A stretch of 64,000 nucleotides of DNA from Gammaproteobacteria bacterium (GTDB taxonomy: Bacteria; Pseudomonadota; Gammaproteobacteria; Steroidobacterales; Steroidobacteraceae). Shown piece by piece: positions 27,602 to 37,178 of the stretch. Location of the stretch: positions 33,446 to 97,445 of the forward strand of contig JANXZG010000025.1 in NCBI GenBank assembly GCA_025355645.1, given 5' to 3'. Within the stretch, counting starts at the first letter, position 1. Every line of letters begins with the position of its first letter. The notes under the pieces are model-generated. The model was not told where the DNA came from, did no database searches, and worked only from the letters and a program-made list of their open reading frames with translations. The position numbers and the translations under genes were made by a program.

Positions 27602-28756
27602 ATGTCTAAAATCAGTAACCGGCTAATTTTTTCCGCCGTCGGCGCCGTGGCGCTATTGTCGGCCTGCGTTGTGCAGGAACCTGTGTATCGGCGTCCGCCG
27701 CCGCCACCCCCGCCGCAGCCTTACTATCCGCCTGTCGCCGCCGCACCCGCGGCTGAGCCCGCACCGCAAGCCGCGGCAGACGACGTACAGGCTAACGAAC
27801 CACCACCGCCGCTGCCGGTGTACGACCAGCCGCCCTGTCCCGAGGAAGGGTATATGTGGACGCCTGGATACTGGCATTACGGCTACGGCGGCTATTTCTG
27901 GGTTCCAGGTACCTGGGTGCAGCCACCGCAGGTAGGTTTCCTGTGGACGCCGGGATTCTGGGGTTTTGTTGGCGGCGCCTACCTGTTCAATGCGGGTTAC
28001 TGGGGTCCGCACGTAGGTTTCTACGGCGGCGTCAATTACGGCTTTGGTTATGTCGGGGTCGGTTATGCCGGCGGGCGCTGGGATGGCAACCGCTTTGCGT
28101 ACAACACCTCGGTGAACAACGTGAATACGACTGTTGTGCACAACACGTATAACGAGACGGTCATCAACAACACGACCATCAACCGCACGAGCTTTAACGG
28201 CGGGCCTGCCGGAACCGCAGCGGTTGCGACCCCGCAGGAGCGCCAGGCGATGCGCGAGCACCACATCGCGCCAACGCCGGTACAGGCGCAGCATATCCAG
28301 CAGGCTCGCGCGAATCCTGCGCTGGCTGCGCATGCCAATGGCGGCAATCCGCCGATCGCGGCGACGCCCCGGCCGGGTGCCTTTGCAGCGCCAGGTGTGG
28401 TCGGCGCTCGGGGCGCTGCGCCAGCGATGCAGCATGCCAATGCCCCGGCCGCTGCTGCGCCCGTCCCGGGCCAGCGTCCCGCCTCGACGCGGCCACCCCA
28501 GGGCCAGGCGCCCAACGGGCAGCAGCGCGCCCAGGGCCAGCCCGGCAACCAGGGGCAGCCGCGTGGCCAAGTTCAACCGCAAGCCCAGGGACAGCCGCGA
28601 GGCCAGGGCCAGCCGCAGCCGCAAGCCCAGGGGCAGCCGCGGGGCCAAGCTCAGTCGCAGCGCCAGGCGCCGGCGCAACCCGCAAGGCAGCAGCCGGCAC
28701 CGCGCGAGAAAGCGCCGCAGCCCGAGAAGCGTCGCGAGCGCGAGCGCTCAAGATAG
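27602..28756 (+). CDS. YXWGXW-repeat lipoprotein with Gln/Pro/Gly-rich tail
   Basis: 384 residues from ATG 27602, preceded by AAAGGTGG. The lipobox L-L-S-A-C places the mature N-terminus in the envelope. After a Pro-rich linker comes a Trp/Tyr/Gly-rich region with the spaced repeats Y-M-W-T-P-G-Y-W, Y-F-W-V-P-G-T-W, F-L-W-T-P-G-F-W and G-Y-W-G-P-H-V, typical of YXWGXW-repeat proteins. An Asn/Thr-rich middle (V-V-H-N-T-Y-N-E-T-V-I-N-N-T-T) and a long low-complexity tail of Q-G-Q-P-R-G-type repeats follow. Function is unknown. The last 9 bp overlap the convergent methyltransferase gene. The 136-bp gap upstream has no other feature that I recognise. Confidence 0.85.
   Translation: MSKISNRLIFSAVGAVALLSACVVQEPVYRRPPPPPPPQPYYPPVAAAPAAEPAPQAAADDVQANEPPPPLPVYDQPPCPEEGYMWTPGYWHYGYGGYFWVPGTWVQPPQVGFLWTPGFWGFVGGAYLFNAGYWGPHVGFYGGVNYGFGYVGVGYAGGRWDGNRFAYNTSVNNVNTTVVHNTYNETVINNTTINRTSFNGGPAGTAAVATPQERQAMREHHIAPTPVQAQHIQQARANPALAAHANGGNPPIAATPRPGAFAAPGVVGARGAAPAMQHANAPAAAAPVPGQRPASTRPPQGQAPNGQQRAQGQPGNQGQPRGQVQPQAQGQPRGQGQPQPQAQGQPRGQAQSQRQAPAQPARQQPAPREKAPQPEKRRERERSR
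28550..28663 (+). repeat. Tandem coding repeat (three units, 36/42/36 bp)
   Basis: Within the lipoprotein tail, units starting CAGGGGCAGCCGCG recur at 28550, 28586 and 28628. Each encodes Q-G-Q-P-R-G-Q or R-G-Q variants. The middle unit carries an extra six bases. Such in-frame repeats commonly vary in number between strains. Confidence 0.7.
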
Positions 28757-29692
28757 CGCTTGGCGTAACGCAGAAATATCGGCGGGTGTTGTCCGGCAGC
28801 ACCCGCCGATCAGCTTCGCGCCGGCCGCGCGCCAGCTGATCGCCGCGGCTGCGAACGACTCAGGCCCCGGGTTACCCCGCCAGCGATGCGCATCGCCATC
28901 GTACTGCTCGCCGGAATTCGGATAGGCGAGCAGTGGCTTATCCGTGCGCCGACTCATTTCCTGCAACAGCGACACAATGAATCCGGGTTGTGTACAGTTG
29001 ACCCCAACGGCAACAACCTGTGTAAAGGGTTCGAGGCGGGCCACACAGTCACCGATCCGCTGGCCTTCCGCCGTGTGCTGCCCATCGCGGCAGGAAAATG
29101 CAATCCAGGCGGGGACCGGCGCGAATTCCTGCAAAAGTTGCGCGAGCACCAGCGCCTCGCGTTCGCATGGCAGTGTCTCGATCGCGAGCAGATCCGCGCC
29201 TGATGCGGTAAGCACGGCGAGTCGCGGCCGGTGAAAATCTCGCAGTTCAGAATCGCTGAGCTGATAATTGCCGCGATACTCCGACCCGTCCGCCAGCAGG
29301 GCGCCATAAGGCCCGACGGATGCAGCCACGAGCGGGCGCAGGCGCCCATGGCGGTTCGCGGCATCGGACCAGAATTCGTCGCGCGCGGAGCGCGCGAGGT
29401 CCACCGCGTTTCGCATCAGAGCCGCCGCCGCCGCGGCGTCAAGACCGCGGCGGGCGAAGCCTTCGAAGCTGGCCTGATAGGTCGCCGTTGTGGCGACATC
29501 GGCACCTGCCAAGAAATAATCGCGATGCACGGCGCGGATCAGCGCGGGTTGCTCGATCAGGATCTTTGCGCTCCAAAGAGGATCGTGCAGGTTTGCGCCA
29601 CGCGCCTCAAGCTCAGTTGCCAGAGCGCCGTCAAGAATCATTGTGCCGCCGCGCAGCGCGGAGCCGGCCAGATGTTGGGCAATGGGGTTCAT
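28748..29692 (-). CDS. mmuM: Homocysteine S-methyltransferase, MmuM-like
   Basis: 314 residues beginning [16 protein letters not shown]. The barrel opening [13 protein letters not shown], the Cys in V-G-V-N-C-T-Q-P and the paired Cys in [10 protein letters not shown] are the zinc-ligand pattern of S-methylmethionine-homocysteine methyltransferases. The expected reaction makes methionine from homocysteine and S-methylmethionine. It shares family but little sequence with the 1441-2487 enzyme. It diverges from the lpxD-like gene (46-bp gap), and no mmuP permease is beside it. Confidence 0.88.
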   Translation of the reverse strand: MNPIAQHLAGSALRGGTMILDGALATELEARGANLHDPLWSAKILIEQPALIRAVHRDYFLAGADVATTATYQASFEGFARRGLDAAAAAALMRNAVDLARSARDEFWSDAANRHGRLRPLVAASVGPYGALLADGSEYRGNYQLSDSELRDFHRPRLAVLTASGADLLAIETLPCEREALVLAQLLQEFAPVPAWIAFSCRDGQHTAEGQRIGDCVARLEPFTQVVAVGVNCTQPGFIVSLLQEMSRRTDKPLLAYPNSGEQYDGDAHRWRGNPGPESFAAAAISWRAAGAKLIGGCCRTTPADISALRQALS

Positions 29693-29738
29693 TAGCAGGT
29701 ATTCTTACCGCAATTCGCCCGGCGTTGCGGAGGAATTT

Positions 29739-30818
29739 ATGCTGGCTGCGCAGACAATCCAAAAAGATCATGCGGCGGTCTTCACCTGGCTGAGCGGCGA
29801 CTTGCAGCGCGTGGCCACGGAGTGCCGGGTGCCTCCTGCGGCCGGCCCGGACAGCCTCGTATTCGTCGGCGATCAGGCGCAACTTGAGTGCGTGAGGCAG
29901 CGCAAGCCCGCGATCGTGATCGTGCAGGCGAAGCTCGCTACTCACGCGGCAACCGCACTCGATGAAAAAAGCTGCTGTTTTTCAGTGTGCAATATTTCCA
30001 TGGGCATGGCGCTGATCCTGAAACATTTTGATCAGAAGCGCGCGCGCTTCGAGCAATGGGGCGCACGCCATCCGACCGCCATCGTGCACGCGCAAGCCAC
30101 GCTCGGGCAGGGAGCCTGCCTTGGGCCCTATTGCGTGATCGGGGCGGGCGCCAGAATCGGCGACGGTTGCCTTATTGGTTCGCATGCGGTGATCGATAAC
30201 GGCGCCAGGATCGGCGCCGCATCGGTCATACATCCCCATGTATTTATCGGCGCCGGCTGCGAGGTCGGCGAGCGTTGCGAAATTCATCCGCATACCAGTA
30301 TCGGCGGGGACGGCTTTGGCTACGCTGTGGATCCGGATGGTAAGCCGCGCAAGATCAGTCACCTTGGCAATGTGCTGATTGGCGATGATGTCGAGATCGG
30401 CAGCAACTGCGCGATCGACCGGGCGACGCTGACATCGACCCATATCCGCTCCGGCGTCAAGATCGACAATCTGTGCCACATCGCGCACAACTGCGATTTG
30501 GGCGAGAACGGCTTTTATACGGCCGGCTTCATGATGGGCGGCTCGACCACGATCGGCCGGCAATTCTCGACCGGCGGAAATTCCGTCGTGACCGGGCACG
30601 TCACGATCGCCGACAATGTCAGCCTCTCCGGGCGCTCATCGGTAACTAATGACGTGACGGCGCCCGGTCATTACGCCGGCTATCCGCTGCAGCCATTGAA
30701 AGAGGCAATGAAGACCGCGGTCAGCATTGGCCAGCTGAACAAGATTCGCAAGAATCTGCAGCGCGTCATGAAGCATTTGAAACTCGACGATGAATCAGCG
30801 GATCCCCCCGTCCCCTGA
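29739..30818 (+). CDS. lpxD: UDP-3-O-acylglucosamine N-acyltransferase (LpxD-like)
   Basis: 359 residues from ATG 29739, chosen for its GGAGGAA ribosome-binding site. Residues ~1-110 correspond to the uridine-binding domain; a left-handed beta-helix follows with many hexapeptide turns ([16 protein letters not shown]). Family segments [10 protein letters not shown] and the catalytic His region [11 protein letters not shown] are both present. LpxD N-acylates the glucosamine precursor of lipid A in the cytoplasm. It lies outside any bamA-lpxA-lpxB cluster, next to an exporter and a porin, so it may be a second paralogue with another acyl or sugar preference. Confidence 0.85.
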   Translation: MLAAQTIQKDHAAVFTWLSGDLQRVATECRVPPAAGPDSLVFVGDQAQLECVRQRKPAIVIVQAKLATHAATALDEKSCCFSVCNISMGMALILKHFDQKRARFEQWGARHPTAIVHAQATLGQGACLGPYCVIGAGARIGDGCLIGSHAVIDNGARIGAASVIHPHVFIGAGCEVGERCEIHPHTSIGGDGFGYAVDPDGKPRKISHLGNVLIGDDVEIGSNCAIDRATLTSTHIRSGVKIDNLCHIAHNCDLGENGFYTAGFMMGGSTTIGRQFSTGGNSVVTGHVTIADNVSLSGRSSVTNDVTAPGHYAGYPLQPLKEAMKTAVSIGQLNKIRKNLQRVMKHLKLDDESADPPVP

Positions 30819-31662
30819 GGCCATACTCCTGCCAGTTGCGGTCCTGATCCTCGCCATGCTCGGTTTCCAGACCGGCGCGGCGTTGGCCAAGACCTTGATC
30901 CCCGTGGTGGGCGCATCGGGCGCGGTAGCCTTGCGGCTGGTGTATGCAACGCTGATGCTGTGGATCGTGTGGCGCCCGTGGCGCATGCGACTCGATGCGA
31001 AGGCCGCCCGCACGGTCATCATCTATGGCATCGCGCTTGGTTGCATGAACCTGCTGTTTTATTGCGCCCTGCAGCGCATACCGCTCGGCATTGCAGTGGC
31101 GCTCGAGTTCACTGGACCTCTGGCGGTTGCGGTTGCCGCGGCGATTCGCCCGCTCGATTTTGTGTGGGTCGCGCTCGCCGTGATCGGCGTGCTGATGGTA
31201 TTGCCGCTCGGCGGCGCATCCCACGCGCTCGACTGGCTAGGCATCCTGTATGCGCTCGCAGCGGGCGGCTGCTGGGCGCTGTACATTGTGTATGGCCGGC
31301 GCGCGGGCTTGCAGAGCGGCGGGCAGACCACCGCGATGGGAATGCTGATCGGCGCGGTCGTGATTGCGCCGATCGGAGTGGCTCATGCGGGTGCGGCGTT
31401 GCTAAAGCCCGAGATCCTGCCGATCGCACTCGCGATCGCATTCCTGTCGAGCGCCTTGCCCTATTCGCTCGAGATGTACGCGATGACACGCCTGCCCTCG
31501 CGCATCTTTGGCGTGTTGATGAGCATTGATCCGGCGCTGGCCGCAGCATCGGGACTCGTGCTTCTGGGTGAGCGACTGTCGTGGTTGCAGTGGACCGCCA
31601 TTGGTTGCATCGTGCTGGCCTCGGCGGGCAGTGCCACCACGCATCAGGCCGAACCGCGATGA
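30790..31662 (+). CDS. EamA/DMT-family inner-membrane exporter (RhtA-like)
   Basis: 290 residues with ten predicted hydrophobic segments in two EamA halves. The N-terminal motif Q-T-G-A-A-L-A-K and the segment [18 protein letters not shown] resemble RhtA, the threonine/homoserine exporter; [11 protein letters not shown] in the first half is also shared. It overlaps the lpxD-like stop by 29 bp, and its own stop overlaps the next ATG. Efflux of an amino acid or related metabolite is likely, but the substrate is not settled. Confidence 0.8.
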   Translation: MNQRIPPSPEAILLPVAVLILAMLGFQTGAALAKTLIPVVGASGAVALRLVYATLMLWIVWRPWRMRLDAKAARTVIIYGIALGCMNLLFYCALQRIPLGIAVALEFTGPLAVAVAAAIRPLDFVWVALAVIGVLMVLPLGGASHALDWLGILYALAAGGCWALYIVYGRRAGLQSGGQTTAMGMLIGAVVIAPIGVAHAGAALLKPEILPIALAIAFLSSALPYSLEMYAMTRLPSRIFGVLMSIDPALAAASGLVLLGERLSWLQWTAIGCIVLASAGSATTHQAEPR

Positions 31663-33041
31663 GGCGGTGCGGCGCGCGCGGTACTTCGGCAGCCATTGCA
31701 CTGTGGTTGATCACAGTGACAAGTCCCGCCTACGCCCTCGATGCGCCGGACGAGGCGGCTGCGCCCGCAGCGGACAGTCACTGGCCGCAGCTGATCGGCG
31801 CGCAATACACCGGCGTTCTGCAATACCAAAGCAGCCTGCAGTCCCCCTATAGCGGACCCTTGAGCCTGCTTGCGGGCGGCGACACGCAGCCCTCCAACAC
31901 ATTCGGCTTTTATACCGGTTGGGCCATAACCGACTGGGCGCAATATTATTTCGACACCGAGAAATTCATGGGCGCAGGCGTCAGCCATGCCACGGGGCTT
32001 GGCGGCCTGACGAACGGTGATGTGGTGCGCGAAGGCAACAATAGCCTGAAGAAGCGCTTTTATGTGGCACGCAATTACCTTCGGCTCATGCTGCCGTTGG
32101 CGCCGGGTACGATTCGTGTCGAACGCGCGCAGGACCAGATTGCGGGCGCGGAGGCGGCGAGCCGCCTCGAATTGAAATTGGGCCTGATGGCGGCCAATGA
32201 CGATTTCGACAAGAACCGCTATGCCGGCAGCACGCGCAACGAATTCATGAACTGGCCCTTGTGGAATAACACCGCTTGGGATTTTGCTGCCGATACGCGC
32301 GGTTATACCGAGGGCTTTGTGCTCAGCTACATCAGTCCCGCCTGGGCGCTGCGCTACGGCGATTACTTGATGCCGAAGTTTGCCAACGGCCAGCCGCTCG
32401 AGCCTTCATGGATGCGGGCGCATGGCCAGAATCTTGAGCTGGCCCTCTCGGCCTGGCCGACCGGCACGGTTTTGCGCTTGCTCGCGTACCAGAACAAGGC
32501 ACACATGGGCGATTATCAACAGGCGCTTGCGATTGCCAGCCTGACCGGTCGCCCGCCGGTCGTGATTGCCACGGAGCAGGACGGGCGCAGGAAAACCGGG
32601 TTCGGCGTGAACGCCGAGCAGCCGCTTGCGGACTCAGGCAAGACCGGCGTGTTCCTGCACCTCGGCTGGAACGATGGCAAGACCGAGAGTTACGCGTTTA
32701 CCGAAGTCGATCGGCTGGTCAGCGCGGGCGGCGAGCTTTCGGGCGCACACTGGTCGCGCGGCGAGGATCTGCTTGGCGTCGGGATTGCGATCGAGGGCCT
32801 CTCGGCGCCGCATCGCCAGTACCTCGCGGCTGGCGGCGCAGGTTTCCTGCTCGATGACGGGCGGCTTAACTACGCGCCGGAACAGATCATTGAAGTTTAT
32901 TACCGCGTGCAGCTGCCGGACCTCGCGAGGTACCTGCGACTGCAATTGAGCCCTGACTTTCAGTTCATCCGCAATCCGGGCTTCAATCACGACCGCGGGC
33001 CGGTCAGCTTCGCTGGGCTGCGATTCCATCTGGAATATTGA
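31659..33041 (+). CDS. Outer-membrane beta-barrel, carbohydrate-porin-like
   Basis: 460 residues from ATG 31659, which overlaps the exporter stop (ATGA). A signal peptide ends near S-P-A-Y-A. The rest shows alternating aromatic beta-strands, ending with F-A-G-L-R-F-H-L-E-Y, a typical aromatic C-terminal barrel strand. The segments T-G-W-A-I-T-D-W-A-Q-Y-Y-F-D and N-Y-L-R-L resemble OprB-type carbohydrate porins. The substrate is unknown. Tight coupling with lpxD and the EamA exporter suggests a shared envelope-related transcript. Confidence 0.6.
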   Translation: MRRCGARGTSAAIALWLITVTSPAYALDAPDEAAAPAADSHWPQLIGAQYTGVLQYQSSLQSPYSGPLSLLAGGDTQPSNTFGFYTGWAITDWAQYYFDTEKFMGAGVSHATGLGGLTNGDVVREGNNSLKKRFYVARNYLRLMLPLAPGTIRVERAQDQIAGAEAASRLELKLGLMAANDDFDKNRYAGSTRNEFMNWPLWNNTAWDFAADTRGYTEGFVLSYISPAWALRYGDYLMPKFANGQPLEPSWMRAHGQNLELALSAWPTGTVLRLLAYQNKAHMGDYQQALAIASLTGRPPVVIATEQDGRRKTGFGVNAEQPLADSGKTGVFLHLGWNDGKTESYAFTEVDRLVSAGGELSGAHWSRGEDLLGVGIAIEGLSAPHRQYLAAGGAGFLLDDGRLNYAPEQIIEVYYRVQLPDLARYLRLQLSPDFQFIRNPGFNHDRGPVSFAGLRFHLEY

Positions 33042-33090
33042 CGGTGAACATCCGGGGTATATTGGCGCCATCGCATCAGGAGACAGGTCA

Positions 33091-34392
33091 ATGAGCTACG
33101 ATTCCTATCACAAGCGCAAGGTGGGCCAGCGCACCTTGAAGCCCGAGACCCAGATGATGGGCTACGGCTTCGATCCTTCGCTGTCGGAAGGCTCGCTGAA
33201 GCCGCCGATATTCCTGACCTCGACCTTTGTGTTCAAGTCCGCTCAGGACGGGAAGGATTTCTTTGATTACACCTCGGGCCGCCGCGCACCTCCGGGCGGG
33301 CAGTCCCCGGGCCTTGTGTACTCGCGCTTCAACAACCCGAATCTTGAGGTCCTGGAGGACCGGCTCGCGCTATGGGAGTCGGGCGAGATGGCCGCGGTGT
33401 TCTCCAGCGGCATGGCGGCGATCTCGACCGTGTTGCTCGCCTACATGCGGCCGGGCGATGTCGTGCTGATGAGCCAGCCGTTGTATGGCGGCACGGAAAG
33501 CCTGATCCAGAATACCTTGCCAGCGTTTGGCGTGCAGCACGTCTCGTTCGGCGATGGCTGCAATCGCGCCGAAGTCGAGGGCGCAGCGAGCCGCGCACTC
33601 GAGCTTGCTGCAAAGCGCGGCGGCCGGGTCTGCCTGATCCTGACGGAGACGCCGGCGAATCCGACCAGCGGACTGGTGGACCTTGCATTGATGCGTGAGA
33701 TATCGGAGCAGATCGGCTCACGGCAGGCCGGCGGCAGGCCGCCGGTCGCGGTCGACAACACCTACCTGGGTCCGGTTTACCAGCGGCCCATCGAGCATGG
33801 TTGCGACATCGTGATGTATTCGCTGACCAAATACGTCGGTGGCCACTCCGACCTGGTTGCGGGCGGTGTAATCGGCACCCGCGAGGCGGTCGCGCCGATC
33901 CGGAAGCTGCGCAGCGCCATCGGCAACCAGCTCGATCCGCATTCCTCGTGGATGATCATGCGTTCGATGGAAACGATGTCGCTGCGCGTGCAGCGCGCCT
34001 CTGAGAATGCGGCCAAAGTAGCGCAGTTCCTGCGCGCCCACCCGAAGGTGGCATCGGTCAATTATCTCGGGTTTCTGACGGCTGCGGACCCGCGCCATGC
34101 GGTGTTCCAGCGTCAATGCGGCAGTGCCGGCTCGACGTTTGGCTTCAGCGTGGTGGGCGGCGAAGCGGAGGCATTTCGCCTGCTAGATCATCTGCAGGTC
34201 ATCAAGCTTGCGGTGAGCCTCGGCGGCACCGAGTCGCTCGCCTCGCACCCGGCCAGCATGACCCACTCGGGCGTGCCGAAGGATACTCGCGATCGACTCG
34301 GCGTGACCGATGCGCTGATCCGCATCTCGGTGGGCATCGAGGATCCGGATGACCTGATCGCGGACTTGGGCGAGGCGCTGAACTCGGTGTAA
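33091..34392 (+). CDS. Cys/Met-metabolism PLP enzyme (cystathionine gamma-synthase family)
   Basis: 433 residues with an AGGAGACAGG ribosome-binding site. The PLP-binding Lys is in S-L-T-K-Y-V-G-G-H-S-D (about Lys247), and the cofactor-contact segments S-S-G-M-A-A-I-S-T, Q-P-L-Y-G-G-T and T-P-A-N-P-T are all present. The extended N-terminus (S-Y-D-S-Y-H-K-R-K-V-G-Q-R) and length mark a longer subfamily than classical MetB, annotated as CGS-family protein or methionine gamma-lyase-like. It acts on sulfur amino acids in the cytosol; synthesis versus lyase activity is unresolved. Two homocysteine methyltransferase genes in the same window fit a sulfur amino acid theme. Confidence 0.88.
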   Translation: MSYDSYHKRKVGQRTLKPETQMMGYGFDPSLSEGSLKPPIFLTSTFVFKSAQDGKDFFDYTSGRRAPPGGQSPGLVYSRFNNPNLEVLEDRLALWESGEMAAVFSSGMAAISTVLLAYMRPGDVVLMSQPLYGGTESLIQNTLPAFGVQHVSFGDGCNRAEVEGAASRALELAAKRGGRVCLILTETPANPTSGLVDLALMREISEQIGSRQAGGRPPVAVDNTYLGPVYQRPIEHGCDIVMYSLTKYVGGHSDLVAGGVIGTREAVAPIRKLRSAIGNQLDPHSSWMIMRSMETMSLRVQRASENAAKVAQFLRAHPKVASVNYLGFLTAADPRHAVFQRQCGSAGSTFGFSVVGGEAEAFRLLDHLQVIKLAVSLGGTESLASHPASMTHSGVPKDTRDRLGVTDALIRISVGIEDPDDLIADLGEALNSV

Positions 34393-34402
34393 CGCGCTCG
34401 CG

Positions 34403-36592
34403 CTACAGCGATACAGCCAGTCCGAAAAACAGCCCGCGCCGTGGCCCAAATTGCGGCGCGCCGACCCCGATGCCGGTGCCGTTGCGTATCTGATAGTCAG
34501 CGTCGAACAGGTTGATCACATCGAACCTGGCGGTCAGCGTGCTCGATTTTCCGACCTCGTAGTCGCGCGTGAAGCCGAGGTTGACCTGCGTGTAGTAGGG
34601 CAGGTGCTCCCCGTTCGGGATGCTGTCACCACCATAAATTGTCTTGACCCCAGGAGGCAGCGGCTGGTTCGCGCGCAGCCCCGAGCCCATCAGGAAATCC
34701 CCGCTGATGCGCGTGCCGCGCCACAAGTAGGAGAAGCCACCCGAGGCGGTGCGCTGCTGTTCGTGGTCCAGGTCGATGTAGTTGTGGGCGAGGTACTCGA
34801 GGTCGGGCTGGGAGAAGTTGAACTGCGCGGTATCGATCTGCTTGCCCTTGGCGCTTTGCAAGGAAAGGTTCAGGTAGGCGGTCAGCTCCTTGGTCGTGTA
34901 ATTCGCGGTAAATTCGGCCCCGTACTGCTTGCCGAAGCGGTAATTGAACGGCGTCAGGATGATCGGCGCGCCGAACTGGCCCTCGTCGATCAGGTTGCTT
35001 GATTGCTTGTAGTAGGTGTCGACGCCGAAAGAGATGGCACTGCTAAGCTTGTGCTGCACGCCGACGTCATAGTAATTGGCTCGTTCAGGCAGCGGCAGGT
35101 TCGCCTGTGAGGAGGGCGCGGGCGAGGTGGTATTCGCAAACAGCGCAATATCCTTGGCGCCCACCAGTTCAAAGGGCGGCGGCGAGAGGTAGCGCGAGTA
35201 GCCGGCGTGCACGGTCGAGTCGGGCGTCACCTGCCACACGGCATTCAGGCGCGGACTTAACTGGCTCGCGGTGGTATACGCGGTGAAGCGGTCGAGGCGT
35301 AGCCCGTAGTTCAAGGAAAACTCCGGCCATATTTTCCACTCATCCTGGACGTACAGGCTTTCCAGCCATTCGGTAGCGCCGCTGCTCTCGAAAATTGTGC
35401 TCGGCACGTCGCTGGTCTGCATGCCTTGCGCGTCGGTCTGCAAGACCGCAGAGCCGGTCTGGCTGCTCGAGTGATCCGACTGCAGGTAGAGTCCCGATCG
35501 GACCGTGTGTGCCTCGTTCACCTTGTAGGAGGCGTCGCTCTGCAGGGCGTAGGCGACATTCTGCTTATACGCGTCTTGCGCGATGCCGGTGAACAGCAGG
35601 TCGCCAAGCGGATCCGGCACGAATGTCAGGCTTGAATACCGGGCAATCAGCGAGCTTTGCACGTTGAAATCGCCCTGCGAATGCTGCCAGCTGAATGCGC
35701 TGAACTGGGTAATCTCGCGCTGGGTTTCATCGAGCGACTGGCTTGGAAACGCCGTGACCCCGCGCGCATCGAGGCCGCGCGATGGCTGCTGTCCGTACAT
35801 GTCGGGGATCTGGAACTTGCCGACCGAGCTGCCGATCATCAGGCCGATGCGATTGCTCTCATCGACGATATCCTCCACGTATCCGAACCCATGGTATTGC
35901 GTGGTGTGGTCATGGATCGGGTTTGCGCTGCCGTCGGGCGATTCGATGCCGAGGTCATTGCGCAGGAAGTCACCCGACAGAAAATAGCTGATCGATCCGG
36001 CGCCACCACCGTAGTTGAAATTCGGCTGCACTGTGCCGTGGCTGCCGCCGTACAACCCGACCTCGCCACTTTGCTGCTGCACGCCGCTCTTGGTCGTCAG
36101 GTCGATGATGCCTGCCGTGCGCAAGCCGTACTCGGCCGGCAGTGCGCCGGTGATCAGGCTCATCGAGGAGATCAGGCGCGGGTCGAGCGACTGGCCGAAC
36201 ACCGCGATGCCTTCCGGCAGGATGATGCCATTCAGCCGGTACTGCAGGCCGTTGTGTTCGCCGCGGACATGAAACTGGCCAAAGGAGTCCTGCGTGACAT
36301 CGGGCGACTGCATGATCACTTGGTTCAGCAGCGTGTTCTCGCCACCCGGAGTCGCCGCAATGGCGGTCGAGTCGATGACGTAGGTGGATGCGCCGGTCTG
36401 GGTCTGGATGGAATTGCGCGCATCATCCAGGTGCTGTGCGATCACGACAATGGCGTCGAGCGTATTGGGCGCGCCTGCCGCGGTGGCGGCATCATCCTCA
36501 GCCCACGCCAGAGTCGCAGTGCCCAGCAGGCCCAGGCCCATGAGGAGGGATGCGAGCGATAGGCCCGCCGATTTCGATTGCAAACTCACCAT
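34403..36592 (-). CDS. TonB-dependent outer-membrane receptor
   Basis: 729 residues. A signal peptide ends near T-L-A-W-A, and a plug domain follows (A-I-V-V-I-A-Q-H-L-D-D-A, then L-L-N-Q-V-I-M-Q-S-P-D-V and F-H-V-R-G-E-H-N-G-L-Q-Y-R-L-N-G). The 22-strand-type barrel closes with G-P-R-R-G-L-F-F-G-L-A-V-S-L. It imports a scarce ligand with energy from TonB. The ligand is not deducible from sequence. The upstream DUF2946-like gene on the same strand is 63 bp away, and such pairs are sometimes metal related. Its stop is 10 bp from that of the convergent CGS-family gene. Confidence 0.9.
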   Translation of the reverse strand: MVSLQSKSAGLSLASLLMGLGLLGTATLAWAEDDAATAAGAPNTLDAIVVIAQHLDDARNSIQTQTGASTYVIDSTAIAATPGGENTLLNQVIMQSPDVTQDSFGQFHVRGEHNGLQYRLNGIILPEGIAVFGQSLDPRLISSMSLITGALPAEYGLRTAGIIDLTTKSGVQQQSGEVGLYGGSHGTVQPNFNYGGGAGSISYFLSGDFLRNDLGIESPDGSANPIHDHTTQYHGFGYVEDIVDESNRIGLMIGSSVGKFQIPDMYGQQPSRGLDARGVTAFPSQSLDETQREITQFSAFSWQHSQGDFNVQSSLIARYSSLTFVPDPLGDLLFTGIAQDAYKQNVAYALQSDASYKVNEAHTVRSGLYLQSDHSSSQTGSAVLQTDAQGMQTSDVPSTIFESSGATEWLESLYVQDEWKIWPEFSLNYGLRLDRFTAYTTASQLSPRLNAVWQVTPDSTVHAGYSRYLSPPPFELVGAKDIALFANTTSPAPSSQANLPLPERANYYDVGVQHKLSSAISFGVDTYYKQSSNLIDEGQFGAPIILTPFNYRFGKQYGAEFTANYTTKELTAYLNLSLQSAKGKQIDTAQFNFSQPDLEYLAHNYIDLDHEQQRTASGGFSYLWRGTRISGDFLMGSGLRANQPLPPGVKTIYGGDSIPNGEHLPYYTQVNLGFTRDYEVGKSSTLTARFDVINLFDADYQIRNGTGIGVGAPQFGPRRGLFFGLAVSL

Positions 36593-36655
36593 GAAAATTC
36601 GCTCCCGACTAAAACACCCGCAGCGCCGTGATTGTCACGGCCATCTTTCTAACGA

Positions 36656-36985
36656 TCAGGCTGGCAGGGCGAGCGGCGGAGCACGGGAGCGGAAGGCGAG
36701 GATCAAGGCAGAATCAAGCAGCGAACGGGCACGCAGCGGTGGGGCCGGTGTACAGGCCTGGCCGGCCAGGCGGGGAAGCCGGGCGGGCGCGCCCGCTGCC
36801 GACAGAAGGGGTGCAAACGCCAGGCAGTCATCGCAGGCGTCGTGGCTTGCCAGCAGCGTCGGGGTGGGCGCACTAGAGGCACCCGTATTGCCGTGAGCAT
36901 AGGTGTGCAGCTGCGCGCCCAGCTGCGCGATCAGCAGCATCGCGAGCGCCAGAAACACGACCCTGTGCTCGAATTTTCGTTTCAA
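36656..36985 (-). CDS. DUF2946-like small membrane protein
   Basis: 109 residues if TTG 36985 is used; longer starts up to 37069 are possible. One hydrophobic segment (V-V-F-L-A-L-A-M-L-L-I-A-Q-L-G-A) is followed by a His-containing stretch and the motif C-D-D-C-L-A-F-A-P-L-L, which is the conserved core of DUF2946 proteins, often found near copper and TonB receptor genes. The Ala/Pro/Leu-rich tail is weakly conserved. It precedes the TonB receptor on the same strand and may be co-transcribed. Function is unknown. Confidence 0.6.
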   Translation of the reverse strand: MKRKFEHRVVFLALAMLLIAQLGAQLHTYAHGNTGASSAPTPTLLASHDACDDCLAFAPLLSAAGAPARLPRLAGQACTPAPPLRARSLLDSALILAFRSRAPPLALPA

Positions 36986-37117
36986 TGCGACCAAAATGCC
37001 TGCCTCGAGGGCTATCCCGGGCTTCTTAACAGCGCCGCAACGCACAAGAAACCCGGGGAAAATTGTCAAATCCGATGTGCACCGACTAAGGGTATCCGCG
37101 TTAACTATACTAAGGTC

Positions 37118-37140
37118 CTAGGCTTATAGTAGGAGCCTAG
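37118..37140. promoter_or_regulatory. Inverted repeat upstream of the glycine-rich protein gene
   Basis: CTAGGCT (37118-37124) and AGCCTAG (37134-37140) form a perfect 7-bp inverted repeat with a 9-base spacer, about 40 bp ahead of the ATG at 37179. A TATACT -10-like box (37106-37111) lies just upstream. The repeat could be an operator or a leader hairpin. Confidence 0.35.
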
Positions 37141-37178
37141 AAACGGTTGGACGGTTTCGCTGACGGAGAGTTGCAGTC

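Noticed and set aside
35657..36562. 301-codon plus-strand frame opposite the TonB receptor gene
   Set aside because: It is the mirror of the receptor plug and barrel coding sequence, without signal, motif or ribosome-binding site.
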